A DNA stretch of 41,144 nucleotides from Candidatus Dormiibacterota bacterium. GTDB taxonomy: Bacteria > Chloroflexota > Dormibacteria > Aeolococcales > Aeolococcaceae. Shown here in pieces: positions 15,622 through 24,017 of the stretch. Within the stretch, counting starts at the first letter, position 1. Every line of letters begins with the position of its first letter. The notes under the pieces are model-generated. The model saw only the letters and a list, made by a program, of their open reading frames with translations. It had not been told where the DNA came from and ran no database searches. The stretch covers positions 1-41,144 of the forward strand of contig PLXL01000061.1 of NCBI GenBank assembly GCA_003153215.1, written 5' to 3'. The position numbers and the translations under genes were made by a program.

Positions 15622-16046
15622 AGACAGCAGTGGTTAGGGGCAGCGGCCCACTCAGCCCCGAGCTTGTCGGGGGGCGGACGCGGCTGCCTGATCGGTTCGC
15701 GGCGGACAAGCTGATCCTCCGCCACGTGAATCATGAGCGGCTCCCCGTGGTCCGCCCTGTCGCCGGCGGAAGTGCAGTCGCCTGCGGCTTCCCAGGCCGC
15801 GTGACCCGCAGGCCGGTCGCGGCCGGGCCGGTGCATGGAGTTGACTTCGCGCTCTGTGTACGGCGATACCCTCACGACGCCGCTAGGTTCGACGCCCACC
15901 GAGCCTCTCATGCAGATGGAGGGCCGACTGGCCCAACCGTCCTGCGAGCGCGTTCAACCCTGCCGATCACGACGAGTAGCGCCGTTCAATACCCGCGGGC
16001 AGTGCGAGCGCAACTCGGTCGACGCCCGCATACTGCGGGCGCGTAG
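15618..16046 (+). CDS. Uncertain open frame filling the ROK-ROK gap
   Basis: A 142-codon frame starts at a GTG overlapping the stop of the ROK regulator (GTGA) and ends in TAG directly before the TTG of the ROK kinase. The exact fit suggests an operon member. I recognise no domain, there is no clear ribosome binding site, and the arginine/alanine-rich translation could be a by-product of GC bias. If it is not a gene, then 425 bases between the ROK genes hold nothing else I can identify. Confidence 0.25.
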   Translation: MKTAVVRGSGPLSPELVGGRTRLPDRFAADKLILRHVNHERLPVVRPVAGGSAVACGFPGRVTRRPVAAGPVHGVDFALCVRRYPHDAARFDAHRASHADGGPTGPTVLRARSTLPITTSSAVQYPRAVRAQLGRRPHTAGA

Positions 16047-17045
16047 TTGGTGCGCGAGTCGGTCCGTCAGGAGATTGGGAACCTTTCCGAGCTCATCGGA
16101 CGGTCGCAACCTCACTTCGTGTTGGCCATCGACTTCGGGGGCACCAAGATCGCGGTTGGGTGCGCCACCCTTGGTGGAGACCTGCTGGTTCAACGTCGCT
16201 TGTCCACCTCCGCGACGCGCGGAGCCACCCAGGCGGTCGGTCGCGCCCTCGCGGCGGGGAGGGCGTTGTCTCGTGATCTCGTGGATCGGTACGATGGGCA
16301 ACTGATCGGCGTAGGCTTGGTCAGCCCTGGGGTGGTGCTTGCCGACCAGATATTGCTCGCGCCCAACGTCCCGGGCTGGGAGCGCCTGTCGCTACGCCAG
16401 CTCGCGGCTGAGCAGTTCCCCGGGATTCCGGTCGCCACGTGCAACGACGCCCGGGCAGCGGCAGTCGCCGAGTTGCGGTGGGGACACTTGCAGGGTATCC
16501 GCTCCGGCCTCTACGTCAATGTCGGCACGGGAGTGAGCGCCGCCGTGGTGATCGACGGTCGCGTCCTGGCGGGATCACATCAGGCGGCCGGAGAGATCGG
16601 TTACGCGCGAGCCGACCCCGCCGCAGACGGACCCGGTTACCTGGAACAGCTACTCGGTGGGCGCTGGCTGGCACGCCGGGCGAGCCTCGCTGCCGGGCGC
16701 CGGCTGTCCGTGGCCGATGCACTCTCCACGTCGGAGCCGGTGGTACGAGAGGTAGTCGATAAAGCGATAGATACTCTGGGCCACCATCTGGCGAACTTCT
16801 CCATCCTCCTCGATCCAGAGCGAATTGTCATGGGCGGTGGCCTCATGAACGCTGCCGAACGTATCCTGCCGCGGCTGCGCCACTGGCTCCTCGAGGTAGT
16901 GCCCTTCCCACCGGAACTAATGGCGGGGGCGTTCGTCACCGACGCGGCGCTGCGGGGGGCGGCATCGATCGCGATCGATGCCGCGGCTGAACAACCATCA
17001 GACGGCCGCGCGCCATCCTGCGCGGCCCCCGAGCGGGTTGGTTGA
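16047..17045 (+). CDS. ROK-family sugar kinase lacking the zinc-binding cysteines
   Basis: A 332-residue kinase-like protein without a DNA-binding domain. The ATP-binding motif FVLAIDFGGTKIAVGCA begins near residue 24, followed by LVSPGVV, the catalytic-aspartate region ATCNDARAAAVAE near residue 130, VGTGVSAAVV and VMGGGLMN. ROK kinases phosphorylate glucose, N-acetylglucosamine, N-acetylmannosamine or fructose. Here the usual EAGH and CxCGxxGCxE cluster is replaced by AAGEIGYARADPAADGPGYL, so substrate contacts are atypical. The TTG/GTG start is uncertain because no good ribosome binding site is seen. The stop overlaps the SIS gene start (TGATG), a tight coupling that suggests both act on the same sugar. 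Confidence 0.82.
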   Translation: MVRESVRQEIGNLSELIGRSQPHFVLAIDFGGTKIAVGCATLGGDLLVQRRLSTSATRGATQAVGRALAAGRALSRDLVDRYDGQLIGVGLVSPGVVLADQILLAPNVPGWERLSLRQLAAEQFPGIPVATCNDARAAAVAELRWGHLQGIRSGLYVNVGTGVSAAVVIDGRVLAGSHQAAGEIGYARADPAADGPGYLEQLLGGRWLARRASLAAGRRLSVADALSTSEPVVREVVDKAIDTLGHHLANFSILLDPERIVMGGGLMNAAERILPRLRHWLLEVVPFPPELMAGAFVTDAALRGAASIAIDAAAEQPSDGRAPSCAAPERVG

Positions 17046-18043
17046 TGAACGGGAACGTCATGGCCGCGGAGATGGCCGAGCAGCCTGCCGTGCTGGCGAG
17101 GCTCGTGGCCCGGGCTCCTCAAGACGCCGAGGCGGTGGGCATGATAGTGCCACGACCGCTGGCTGGCATTGTCCTCCTGGCGCGTGGATCATCGGACAAC
17201 GCGGCAGTGTTGGGACGGTACCTCACCGAGCTGGCCGCCGGACGACCAGCCGGACTCGCGGCGCCCAGCCTGTACACGCGCTATCGTGCGCAGGTCGACT
17301 GGCGCGGCTACCTGGTAGTCGCACTCAGTCAGTCGGGGGCCACCCCGGAGATCGTGACGACATGCCGGACGGTGCGTACCGCCGGAGCCGCTGTCGTTGG
17401 TATCACCAACGTGGCAGACAGTGAGCTGGCCTCCGCGAGCGATGTGGTGTTGGCCGCCGATGCCGGGCTGGAGCATGCGATCCCGGCCACCAAGACGGTC
17501 ACCGCCCAGATGCTGCTGCTGATCACGGTTGCTCAGGCACTCGGCCCGGTCGACGCAACCGCGGAGCAGCTGCTCGAGCTGCCCGCAGCGGTGAAGGGGA
17601 TCCTGGACGACAGCCGTCCGATCGATCTGCTGGCTGACCGCTGGGCTCAGGTGGATCGTCTCGTGGTTGCCGGGCGGGGGCTCGGATACGCGGCTGCCCT
17701 CGAATGCGCGCTCAAGGTGAAGGAGACAACCGGGATCCTGGCCGAGGGCATCTCCACCGCCGACCTGCGACACGGGCCCATCGCCGCCGTCAACGCCGGG
17801 GCTCCGGTCCTGCTCGTCGATGCGGGCGGCCCCGTCTTGCGAGACCTCGCCGACCTGCGCCGCCTGCTCACCGATCGGCATGCGGAGATGAGCACCCTGC
17901 CACTGGGATCACCCCTCCCTGAACTCCTGCAGGTCCTCATGGCCGTGGTGCGCGGTCAGCAACTGGCCCGTGCGCTGGCATTGGTGCGCCGTGTCGATCC
18001 GGACACCCCGGCGACCCTCACCAAGATCACCCTCACCGCATAG
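17045..18043 (+). CDS. SIS-domain sugar isomerase/deaminase/deglycase-like protein (GlmS C-terminal type)
   Basis: A 332-residue protein with two tandem SIS domains and no glutaminase domain. The N-terminus MAAEMAEQPAVLARLVARAP is typical of GlmS-like/AgaS proteins. Domain one contains LLARGSSDNAAV and ALSQSGATPEIV, which bind sugar phosphate. PATKTVTAQMLLL follows. Domain two contains VVAGRGLGYAAALECALKVK and STADLRHGPIAAV. GlmS has glutamate in the last motif (GELKHGP), while this protein has aspartate. Relatives isomerise or deaminate amino-sugar phosphates or cleave Amadori-type sugar-amine phosphates. The start is the ATG at 17045, overlapping the ROK kinase stop. It ends the plus-strand operon. 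Confidence 0.85.
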   Translation: MNGNVMAAEMAEQPAVLARLVARAPQDAEAVGMIVPRPLAGIVLLARGSSDNAAVLGRYLTELAAGRPAGLAAPSLYTRYRAQVDWRGYLVVALSQSGATPEIVTTCRTVRTAGAAVVGITNVADSELASASDVVLAADAGLEHAIPATKTVTAQMLLLITVAQALGPVDATAEQLLELPAAVKGILDDSRPIDLLADRWAQVDRLVVAGRGLGYAAALECALKVKETTGILAEGISTADLRHGPIAAVNAGAPVLLVDAGGPVLRDLADLRRLLTDRHAEMSTLPLGSPLPELLQVLMAVVRGQQLARALALVRRVDPDTPATLTKITLTA

Positions 18044-18583
18044 CCCGAGCCGCAGAGGCGGGCATTCGCCGAGGGATACCTCCCAAGGTGCCCACATCCG
18101 ACTGACCCTTGCCAGGCTGATCGTCAGCTGTCAAGGGATCGGCCGAGCAGAGTGGTTCTAGTTGTAGCCGGGCCCAGCTGCGGGTCCTGGACGGCTATCC
18201 CGTTCGCTGGCACCTTCCCGCACCACGGTACCGGGCTCGCCTTCGACCCCCAGCGTCATGGGGCGTTCGCCGCGATCGGCTCACATGTCACTCGTGAGCG
18301 CCAGTGCCACCCTCGTGAGCGTTCCAGTGACTCAAAGAATCGGGAGGTGTGGACAAGCAGTCGTAGTAGTTGGGGGGAGACGCCAGAGGTTCTTAGCAAA
18401 CGTGTCCGTCAAAGCGGGTCAGGCCCAGATCCGGCGCCAGAAGCAGCAACTGGTCGGGCTCGTATGGGCGGAAGGTCTTCTGGGCAGGGGGCATGGGCGA
18501 ATACCTCGACGACCACCGGCCGGATCTCAGGCGTTCGCCATTATCTCAAGCCAAACAACTGTTTTCCACACAGACTCCCAGAG
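18044..18583. other. Intergenic region with a possible IS1182-type transposase scrap
   Basis: No intact gene. On the minus strand an ATG at 18494 opens the frame MPPAQKTFRPYEPDQLLLLA followed by PDL, which resembles the first residues of IS1182/IS5-group transposases (KTFR.YDPDQL.LLPP.LR.WLP). The frame then deteriorates and stops near 18400. The rest, 18044-18400, shows nothing I recognise. Confidence 0.3.
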
Positions 18584-19354
18584 CTACCGAGCCGTCCAGC
18601 CGCCATCGATCAGGATCGTCTCTCCCGTGATCAGCGCCGCCGCCGGGGACGCGAGGAACACGACGGCCCCAGTGACGTCGGCCGGCTCGCCGATGCGATG
18701 GAGACCGGCGATCCGCTCGATCACGTCGGCCCGGACGAGCGGATCGCGCAGGTCTGATTCGGTGCCCGGAGTGTTGATGAAAGTCGGCGCGACGGCGTTC
18801 ACGGTGACTCCATGGCGCCCCCATTCGACGGCGAGGCACTTGGTCAGGTGCGAGATCGCGGCCTTGGACATGCAGTACACGGATTCGCCGGGAAGCGCCA
18901 CGAAGCCCGCCTGAGAACCAAGGTTGACGATCCGGCCGTGCCCCTGGGCGATCATGACCCTGCCAACCGCCTGGCTGACGAAGAAGGTCCCCTTCAGGTT
19001 GACCGCGAGCGTCAGATCGAAGTCCGGCTCGGTGGCGTCTTCAGCGGGATTTGCCGGACCGACGCCGGCATTGTTGACGAGGATGTCCACGTGACCGAAG
19101 TGGGCAACGGCATCCGCCACCGCTTGGCGCACCTGACCGAGCTCGGTCACGTCCATCTGCAGGGGCAACCCATGGCGACCCATCGCCTCGATCTCCGCGG
19201 TCGGCCCCGGCCCGGCGCTGGCGTCGCGCAGGCCGAGCGCCACATCCGCGCCGGCGTTCGCGAGCGCGAGGGAGATCGCACGGCCCAAGCCGCGCGCCGC
19301 GCCCGTCACGATTGCAACCTGGCCCTCCAAGTCAAACCGCGGGTATACCTCCAT
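18584..19354 (-). CDS. Short-chain dehydrogenase/reductase
   Basis: A 256-residue classical SDR. TGAARGLG lies near residue 18, an aspartate-containing DV pair near residue 65, NNAGVG near residue 92, the catalytic serine in VNLGSQAG, YCMSK at about residue 160 and the C-terminal ETILIDGGWTAR typical of sugar-alcohol and 3-oxoacyl reductases. The start is the ATG at 19354, where GGGAGG and AAGG lie just upstream. The longer frame to 19480 has no SDR homology. It converges on the SIS gene across the 18.0-18.6 kb spacer and is probably transcribed alone. In this context a sugar or sugar-acid dehydrogenase such as a gluconate 5-dehydrogenase-like enzyme is plausible, but unproven. Confidence 0.88.
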   Translation of the reverse strand: MEVYPRFDLEGQVAIVTGAARGLGRAISLALANAGADVALGLRDASAGPGPTAEIEAMGRHGLPLQMDVTELGQVRQAVADAVAHFGHVDILVNNAGVGPANPAEDATEPDFDLTLAVNLKGTFFVSQAVGRVMIAQGHGRIVNLGSQAGFVALPGESVYCMSKAAISHLTKCLAVEWGRHGVTVNAVAPTFINTPGTESDLRDPLVRADVIERIAGLHRIGEPADVTGAVVFLASPAAALITGETILIDGGWTAR

Positions 19355-19649
19355 CTTCCTTGCCTCCCAGTTGACGTGCACCGACGAGCCGTAGAGTGGC
19401 ACAAGCGGTCGGCCCTCCGCGCGCTCGGGCGCCTGTCGCTCGCCCTGGCATCTTTGAATTCGGTCTGGCCCGTCCAGCACGTGTTCCGATACGGACCGAC
19501 GGCCATTCGGATGCCAGGCACCCTCGTAAGGCGTGTGGAACTGGTCATGGTCCCGTGCGGGTGGATAATCGGAGCGCGCGGCCTCGTGGTCGTACGAGGT
19601 GCGTGAGCGCGAAGACGACCATCGCCCATTTGCCCATCAGGTGGCGGGT

Positions 19650-19681
19650 CTAGCCTCGATCTTTCACCGAGGTAGCCGGGC
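19650..19681 (+). repeat. 32-bp IS1380 terminal repeat, copy 2 (solo, inverted)
   Basis: Identical in all 32 bases to the minus-strand sequence at 6754-6785. Its inward side points to higher coordinates, but no transposase follows. From base 19682 the sequence is an N-terminally truncated ATPase gene. The element that owned this end is gone. The preceding 19355-19649 shows no gene I recognise. Confidence 0.75.
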
Positions 19682-20402
19682 AGCGCCCTGGGGGTCATGA
19701 GCCAGGGGGAGCTCAACTGCCTTGCGCTCAGCCTCTTCCTCCCACGTGCCCGCATGGCGGAGTCGCCCTTCCGGTTCATCGTCATCGACGACCCCGTCCA
19801 GGCCATGGATCCCGTCAAGGTGGAGGGCCTGGCCCGGGTTCTGGGGAACGTGGCCAAGGACCGTCAGGTGGTCGTCCTCACCTACGACGACCGGCTGCCC
19901 CAGGCGGTCCGACGTCTCGACATGGAGGCGACCATCATCGAACTGGTCCGGCGTGAGCAGTCGGTGGTGGAGCTCCGCGCCGCGTTCGACCCGGTCCGCC
20001 GGCACATCGAGGACGCCCTCGCGGTCGCGCAGAGCAAGAATCTCCCCCGGAGACCCACCGTGTCGTCCCTGGATTCTGTCGCCTTGCACTGGAAGCCGCC
20101 GCCCGGGAGGCCTCACCCGCCGCCTCGCCCACGAGGGCAAGCCGTACGAGGAGATCGAGGCAGCGCTGGAGCGTCCGACCACCCTTCTGATGTGGCTGGC
20201 CCTGGCCTTCTTCGAGGACGAGGGCCGGGCCGGGGATGTGATGGCCTACCTCAACCGCCAGTCGCCGGCGGGCGCCGACGCCGTCGCCATCTGCAACCGG
20301 GGGGCCCACAAGGCTGTCACCCGCGAGCAGCAGATGACGACCATTCGCGCCGTCGAGGAGCTCACCGGCAGGATGCGGGAGGGCACCGGTGGCGACCGCT
20401 GA
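19682..20402 (+). pseudogene. C-terminal remnant of an SMC/RecF-like AAA ATPase, truncated and frameshifted
   Basis: The sequence begins in the middle of a gene. ALGVMSQGELNCLALSLFLP is the ABC signature region, FRFIVIDDPVQAMDPVKVEG carries Walker B and D-loop, and VVLTYDD matches the switch region. No Walker A is present because the first part is cut off exactly at the IS1380 repeat. Near 20055 and 20110 two frame changes occur: HRVVPGFCRLALEAAAREAS is in a second frame and RRLAHEGKPYEEIEAALERP with LLMWLALAFFEDEG in a third, ending at 20402. Such chromosome-partition-like ATPases often belong to defence or DNA-repair gene pairs. The small downstream gene overlaps its end. Confidence 0.65.
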
Positions 20403-20796
20403 AGCCCCCGACGCCCACTCCCTGGTGTCGACGGCACGCGACCTGATCCACTTCGACGACCCGCAGACGGCCGGCCTCTGGCCGCGAGCTGCAGCTCTGC
20501 TTGGGCGTCAGGCCATCGAGGCCGCCATGGAGGACCTCTGGCATCTCAGTGCCCCCGGCCTGGAGGACACCAGCGCCAGGTGCCAGCTCCTCTGCCTCTC
20601 CCAGTTCCTCGGCGATCCCGACCTCGCCGGCCGCATCCACGCAGCCTGACACGGCCTCTCCCGCTCCTGCCGCATCCAGACCTACGAGCTCGCCCTCATC
20701 GCCACCGAGCTCCAGGGCTGGCTGGAAACCGCGTGGGCCCTCGCTGAGCACGTATACCGCATCCGCGGCAAGGTCGCCGGCGTCACTCCTACGTAG
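20389..20796 (+). pseudogene. Small partner of the ATPase with an in-frame TGA
   Basis: From the GTG at 20389, overlapping the ATPase end by 14 bases, 86 codons read LWPRAAALLGRQAIEAAMED and TSARCQLLCLSQFLGDPDLA before TGA at 20647-20649. Beyond the stop the same frame continues sensibly for 48 codons (HGLSRSCRIQTYELALIATE, LQGWLETAWALAEHVYRIRG) to TAG at 20794-20796. A tryptophan codon (TGG) at the stop position would restore a 135-residue helical protein. The helical pattern recalls HEPN-like partners of such ATPases, but the RX4-6H motif is not intact here. The assignment is tentative. Confidence 0.5.
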
Positions 20797-20854
20797 TCGG
20801 ATCGGAAGCTAACCCCCGTGCTGCCGGGTGTCAGGCAACCCACGTGGCGCCTCC

Positions 20855-20882
20855 TTGAACATCTGATCGTCCACCGTAAAAT
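20855..20882 (+). promoter_or_regulatory. Promoter for a leaderless transcript
   Basis: TTGAAC (20855-20860), 16 bases, then TAAAAT (20877-20882), six bases before the ATG at 20889. No Shine-Dalgarno sequence lies between. Transcription from this promoter would begin at or next to the start codon, giving leaderless mRNA. Confidence 0.5.
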
Positions 20883-20888
20883 CGACCC

Positions 20889-21994
20889 ATGGCCGACAAG
20901 GTGACTCTCCGCATTCAACCGCTGTTTCCCGTGCAGGAGATTTCGCGCCTGGCCTCCCACCGCACGCTGCCTCCTGGCCCAGGCCAGCCCCGACAAGGCG
21001 TCGCTCTGCCGATAACCGTGATCTACGACCATCTGACTGGCCGTCCTGCCGCCTTCATCGAGTTGGGCTTCAAGCCAGACGGTAACTTCCCGGAGCCGCT
21101 CTCCCCCGAACCTTGGGATGCGATTCGGAGGCAATTCGAACTCCCTCCGATCGAGAACCAGGATCCGGCTCACCCCTTTTCGGGGTGGGCACAGAATCGA
21201 GTTCGGCCCTTTCACGATCGTTCGTGGTCCCAAGGCATTGGGCCTGCTCCTACCGACACCGGAGCCCGCCTGGGAGGCCTCCGTGCAGCGGGCGGGCTCG
21301 TGTCTGGTCGCGCTTGGTTGCGGCCTTGGCGTCACCGACGACTCCTTCATCGTGGTGCCCGAGGGTGCTGCGATCTTCGTCGCAACCTATGGCGGTTCGT
21401 TTCCCGCTCCGAGCTTGGACGGCATCCCAGGTCTGCATGTTCTCCCCCTCACGACGGATGCGTACGACCCTCGGGCACCGAGCAGCTTTGTGATCGACTC
21501 CGACGTCCTGATCGAGATCGAGCGTTTCTGCGTCACCCCAAGTTGCGAGGGAGATCGGGTCGAGCGGATTCGCCACCTGCTACTACTCAACATTGCCTAT
21601 CGCGACCTTCTCCCGGGTCTCGCCCTCGCACAGGTGCACCAGCCGGGGCGCAGATCCACCAATGTCGACACTGCCACGTGCGCGGCCAAGGCCGTCCACG
21701 AGGTGATAGATTGGGACCGTGCTCGCATCTCCACCCACGACCCCCCTGCCAGAGCTTCCGACCAGGCTTCCTGGAGGACTTTACTGGGACCGCCTCAGAC
21801 GCCCGGATGCTCGCCCTCTACGCTGGGGTGCTCAGACTTCGTCGCCTCTAGCATCCGAACGCGCGGCTACGCGACCGTGTTATTTCCTTCGAAGCGTTCG
21901 TCCGCTGGATGCGGACCGACCTCCGAAGCCGGCCGAGGTCGAGCGCATCGAGCACGCTGGGGCTAAGGTTGTGATGGTGACGCCGGAGCGGTGA
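20889..21994 (+). pseudogene. Unknown protein, possibly with a PIN-like segment, several frameshifts
   Basis: The ATG at 20889 opens MADKVTLRIQPLFPVQEISR and about 100 sensible residues (PITVIYDHLTGRPAAFIELG). Near 21190 the frame shifts to HRIEFGPFTIVRGPKALGLL, then VIDSDVLIEIERFC, RIRHLLLLNIAYRDLLPGLA and AVHEVIDWDRARI. The VIDSDVLIEIE stretch resembles the first strand of PIN nucleases, but the remaining acidic residues are not clearly placed. A further shift gives GFLEDFTGTASDARMLALYA, an in-frame TAG, NARLRDRVISFEAFVRWMRT and finally AEVERIEHAGAKVVMVTPER at 21994. At least three lesions make it non-functional. No known family is established. Confidence 0.45.
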
Positions 21995-22695
21995 CCGACC
22001 TGCCCATCGAGGCGGTCGTCTTCGACATGGACGGCGTTCTCATCGACAGCGAGCCGGTGTGGCGGGTCGCCGAGGTCGAGGTGTTCGCCGAATTCGGAAT
22101 AGACCTGACCGAGGACGAGTTGCTCGCCACCATCGGTCTACCGATCGACAAGACCATTGCCCTCATCTGGCGCAGCCGTCCCCCGGCTGTCCGGGGTGCC
22201 GGGCGGCCGGGCGATGCGGAGATCACCAGGCGTATCGCGGATCGGGTCTTGGCCCATGTCCGCCTTCACGGGGAGCCCATGCCCGGGGTGAGGTGGGCGA
22301 TCGCTCTCCTGAGCAGCCTGGGGCTCCGCGCTGCCATCGCCTCCTCGTCCCCATCCGCCGTGATCGATGCCGTCTGCGACCGCCTCGATCTCGACACTGT
22401 CCAGGTGCGGTGTTCGACGTCGGACGAAGCCAGGGGCAAGCCAGCTCCCGACGTCTACCTCACCGCCGCTCGGCGGCTGCGGCTCAGTCCCTCCAGCTGC
22501 CTGGGCATCGAGGACTCACCAAGTGGTGTGGCGGCGGCGAAGGCCGCGGGGATGCGGTGCCTTGCCGTTCCCGACCCCCTGCTGGCTGCGGACCCCGTCT
22601 ACCGGAAGGCCGATCTCGTCCTCACCTCTCTCAGCGAGCTCAGCGAACCGATCCTGCGGTCGCTCGGCTGGCTCCCCGCGGGCGCGAGGCCCTGA
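21991..22695 (+). CDS. HAD-superfamily sugar-phosphatase/phosphoglucomutase-like hydrolase
   Basis: A 234-residue HAD hydrolase. Motif I is VVFDMDGVLIDSEPVWR near residue 8, with nucleophile and acid/base aspartates. Motif II is IASSSPSAVI near residue 115, motif III is GKPAPDVYL and motif IV is CLGIEDSPSG. A helical cap lies between motifs I and II. The DSEPxW signature is shared with YniC/HxpB-type hexitol- and 2-deoxyglucose-6-phosphatases and with beta-phosphoglucomutases. The start is a GTG overlapping the stop of the decayed upstream gene (GTGA). The frame is intact, unlike its neighbours. The 288 bases after it hold no gene I recognise. Confidence 0.85.
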   Translation: MTDLPIEAVVFDMDGVLIDSEPVWRVAEVEVFAEFGIDLTEDELLATIGLPIDKTIALIWRSRPPAVRGAGRPGDAEITRRIADRVLAHVRLHGEPMPGVRWAIALLSSLGLRAAIASSSPSAVIDAVCDRLDLDTVQVRCSTSDEARGKPAPDVYLTAARRLRLSPSSCLGIEDSPSGVAAAKAAGMRCLAVPDPLLAADPVYRKADLVLTSLSELSEPILRSLGWLPAGARP

Positions 22696-22983
22696 CCGCC
22701 CGCCCGGCTGCGGGTCCGCGTGGCTGCGGCCAGCGCCGATCCATCACCGACGCCGGCCGTGGGGCCGCGCAGCGTCCGCCCGAGACCGGCGCGGCACCCG
22801 CCCTCAGCTCGCCTGGGGCAGCGCAACCGCGGCGCTGTCGTCCGACTTCTCGGTGGCCAGGTCGGCGCCCGGCCGGCGGACGGTAAGGAGCTTCACGAAC
22901 TCGGCGAGGACTCGGTGCTGAAGTTGTGAAGAGACACCAAACTGTCACCCGCCCCGTCATCAAACTGATGCTTCTATGGTTTG

Positions 22984-23610
22984 TCAAGCAGCATGGGCAA
23001 GTTCGCGCTCGGCGACGATGACTCGGAAGACCTCACGTGCGACGTAGCGCTTGAGGCAGCGGATGATCTCCTTCTTGGAGAGGCCCTCGGCGGTTCTGCA
23101 GGCCACGTAGTCCCTGGTTGGGTGATGCCACCGGAGGCGACCGATGACGATGCGCCAGAGGGCGTTGTTGGCCTGCCGGCCGGTCGTCTTGCCGGATGAG
23201 GCTGGCAGCGGCGCCACGCCGCAGAGCTGCGCGAAGCTGGCCTCGGAGCGCAGCCTCTCGGGGTTGTCGCCAGCGGCCACCAGGAGTGCTCCCGCCACAT
23301 CTGCGCCGACGCCCTTGAGGGCGCACAGCTCGGGCGCGACCTCCTGGGTGAGACGCTCGAGCTCGACGTTCAGCGTGGCAATCTCGTTGCCGAGGTGCTG
23401 ATGGCGTCGCGCCAGAACCCGCAGGGTCATCTTGGCCGCCGCCATCGGCGTGGTGATCGGTCTGGGCCGGAAGGCCGCCAGGGTCTCGATGAGACTCCTG
23501 CCGGTGAGCGACCGCAACTGCTCGCGGAGATCAGCCGGAGCCGTGACCAGCAGGGAGTGGATCTGGTTGACGATCTGCATCGTGCTGTGGACGGCCGAGC
23601 GGCGAGCCAC
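22984..23610 (-). mobile_element. IS110-family transposase C-terminal half
   Basis: An open frame of 208 residues whose first residues (VARRSAVHSTMQIVNQIHSL) already lie in the linker after the DEDD domain. The frame is open a little further upstream (TLRV) and then meets a stop near 23647. The Transposase_20 domain is complete: LCALKGVGADVAGALLVAAG, SEASFAQLCGVAPLPASSGK and NNALWRIVIGRLRWHHPTRD, with EGLSKKEIIRCLKRYVAREV at the end. The catalytic N-terminal half is missing. The downstream boundary is near 22970, where TATGGTTTGTCAAGCA resembles an IS110-type end. Confidence 0.8.
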
Positions 23611-23646
23611 CCGCAGGGTGCAGTACGCCGAGTTTGGCCTTGAGCC

Positions 23647-24017
23647 GGGCTAGGGTACTGACCGGTCCCCTATGCTGGTAAACGCCTATGAGGGATCCCG
23701 GTTACGCCCCTTCACAGCTGACCGGAGGCTTTCGCGAGTTTGGCCACCGTCGTTGCGAGTTTCTTCCGAGCACCGGGGAGCGAGCAGCGGACGCTAGTCG
23801 CTCCCTGATGTTGGCGTCTATCGCGTCGGCAGCGTCGAGTTGGCTGGGAAGGTTCTCACGCGCGAGATCATAGACGACGTCGTAATCCGGATTCTTAAGT
23901 CATGGGTGTCCTCGACAACCGGGACCTCCGACTCGTACTAACCAACACCCGCGGCCTTCACGACCCCCTATACCCCCTCGCCGATCTCGACCCGGAGTCA
24001 TCGCCAGCAGTGAGACC
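23647..24017. other. Intergenic region without a confident gene
   Basis: About 370 bases. A short plus-strand frame around 23806-23940 reads DVGVYRVGSVELAGKVLTRE and IIDDVVIRILKSWV, which has a plausible protein-like composition but no start, no ribosome binding site and only about 50 codons. It may be debris of a gene broken by the neighbouring IS110 event. No hairpin with a T-tract was seen after the glutamate dehydrogenase stop. Confidence 0.25.

Noticed and set aside
20647..20649. TGA read as selenocysteine or tryptophan by recoding.
   Set aside because: No SECIS-like hairpin is apparent, neighbouring genes use TGA as an ordinary stop, and the adjacent ATPase is also broken, so a nonsense mutation is simpler.
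22696..22983. A short plus-strand frame ending in GKELHELGEDSVLKL near 22929 as a gene.
   Set aside because: It has no credible start, ribosome binding site or recognised family and lies against the IS110 boundary, so it was left unannotated.
7792..23610. The IS110 N-terminal remnant (7.8-8.2 kb) and C-terminal remnant (23.0-23.6 kb) as two halves of one element split by a 15-kb insertion.
   Set aside because: The N-terminal piece ends in a KSDALDSERIARETLA motif and the C-terminal piece begins with TLRVARRSAV, which as far as I recall belong to different IS110 subgroups. No shared junction was found.
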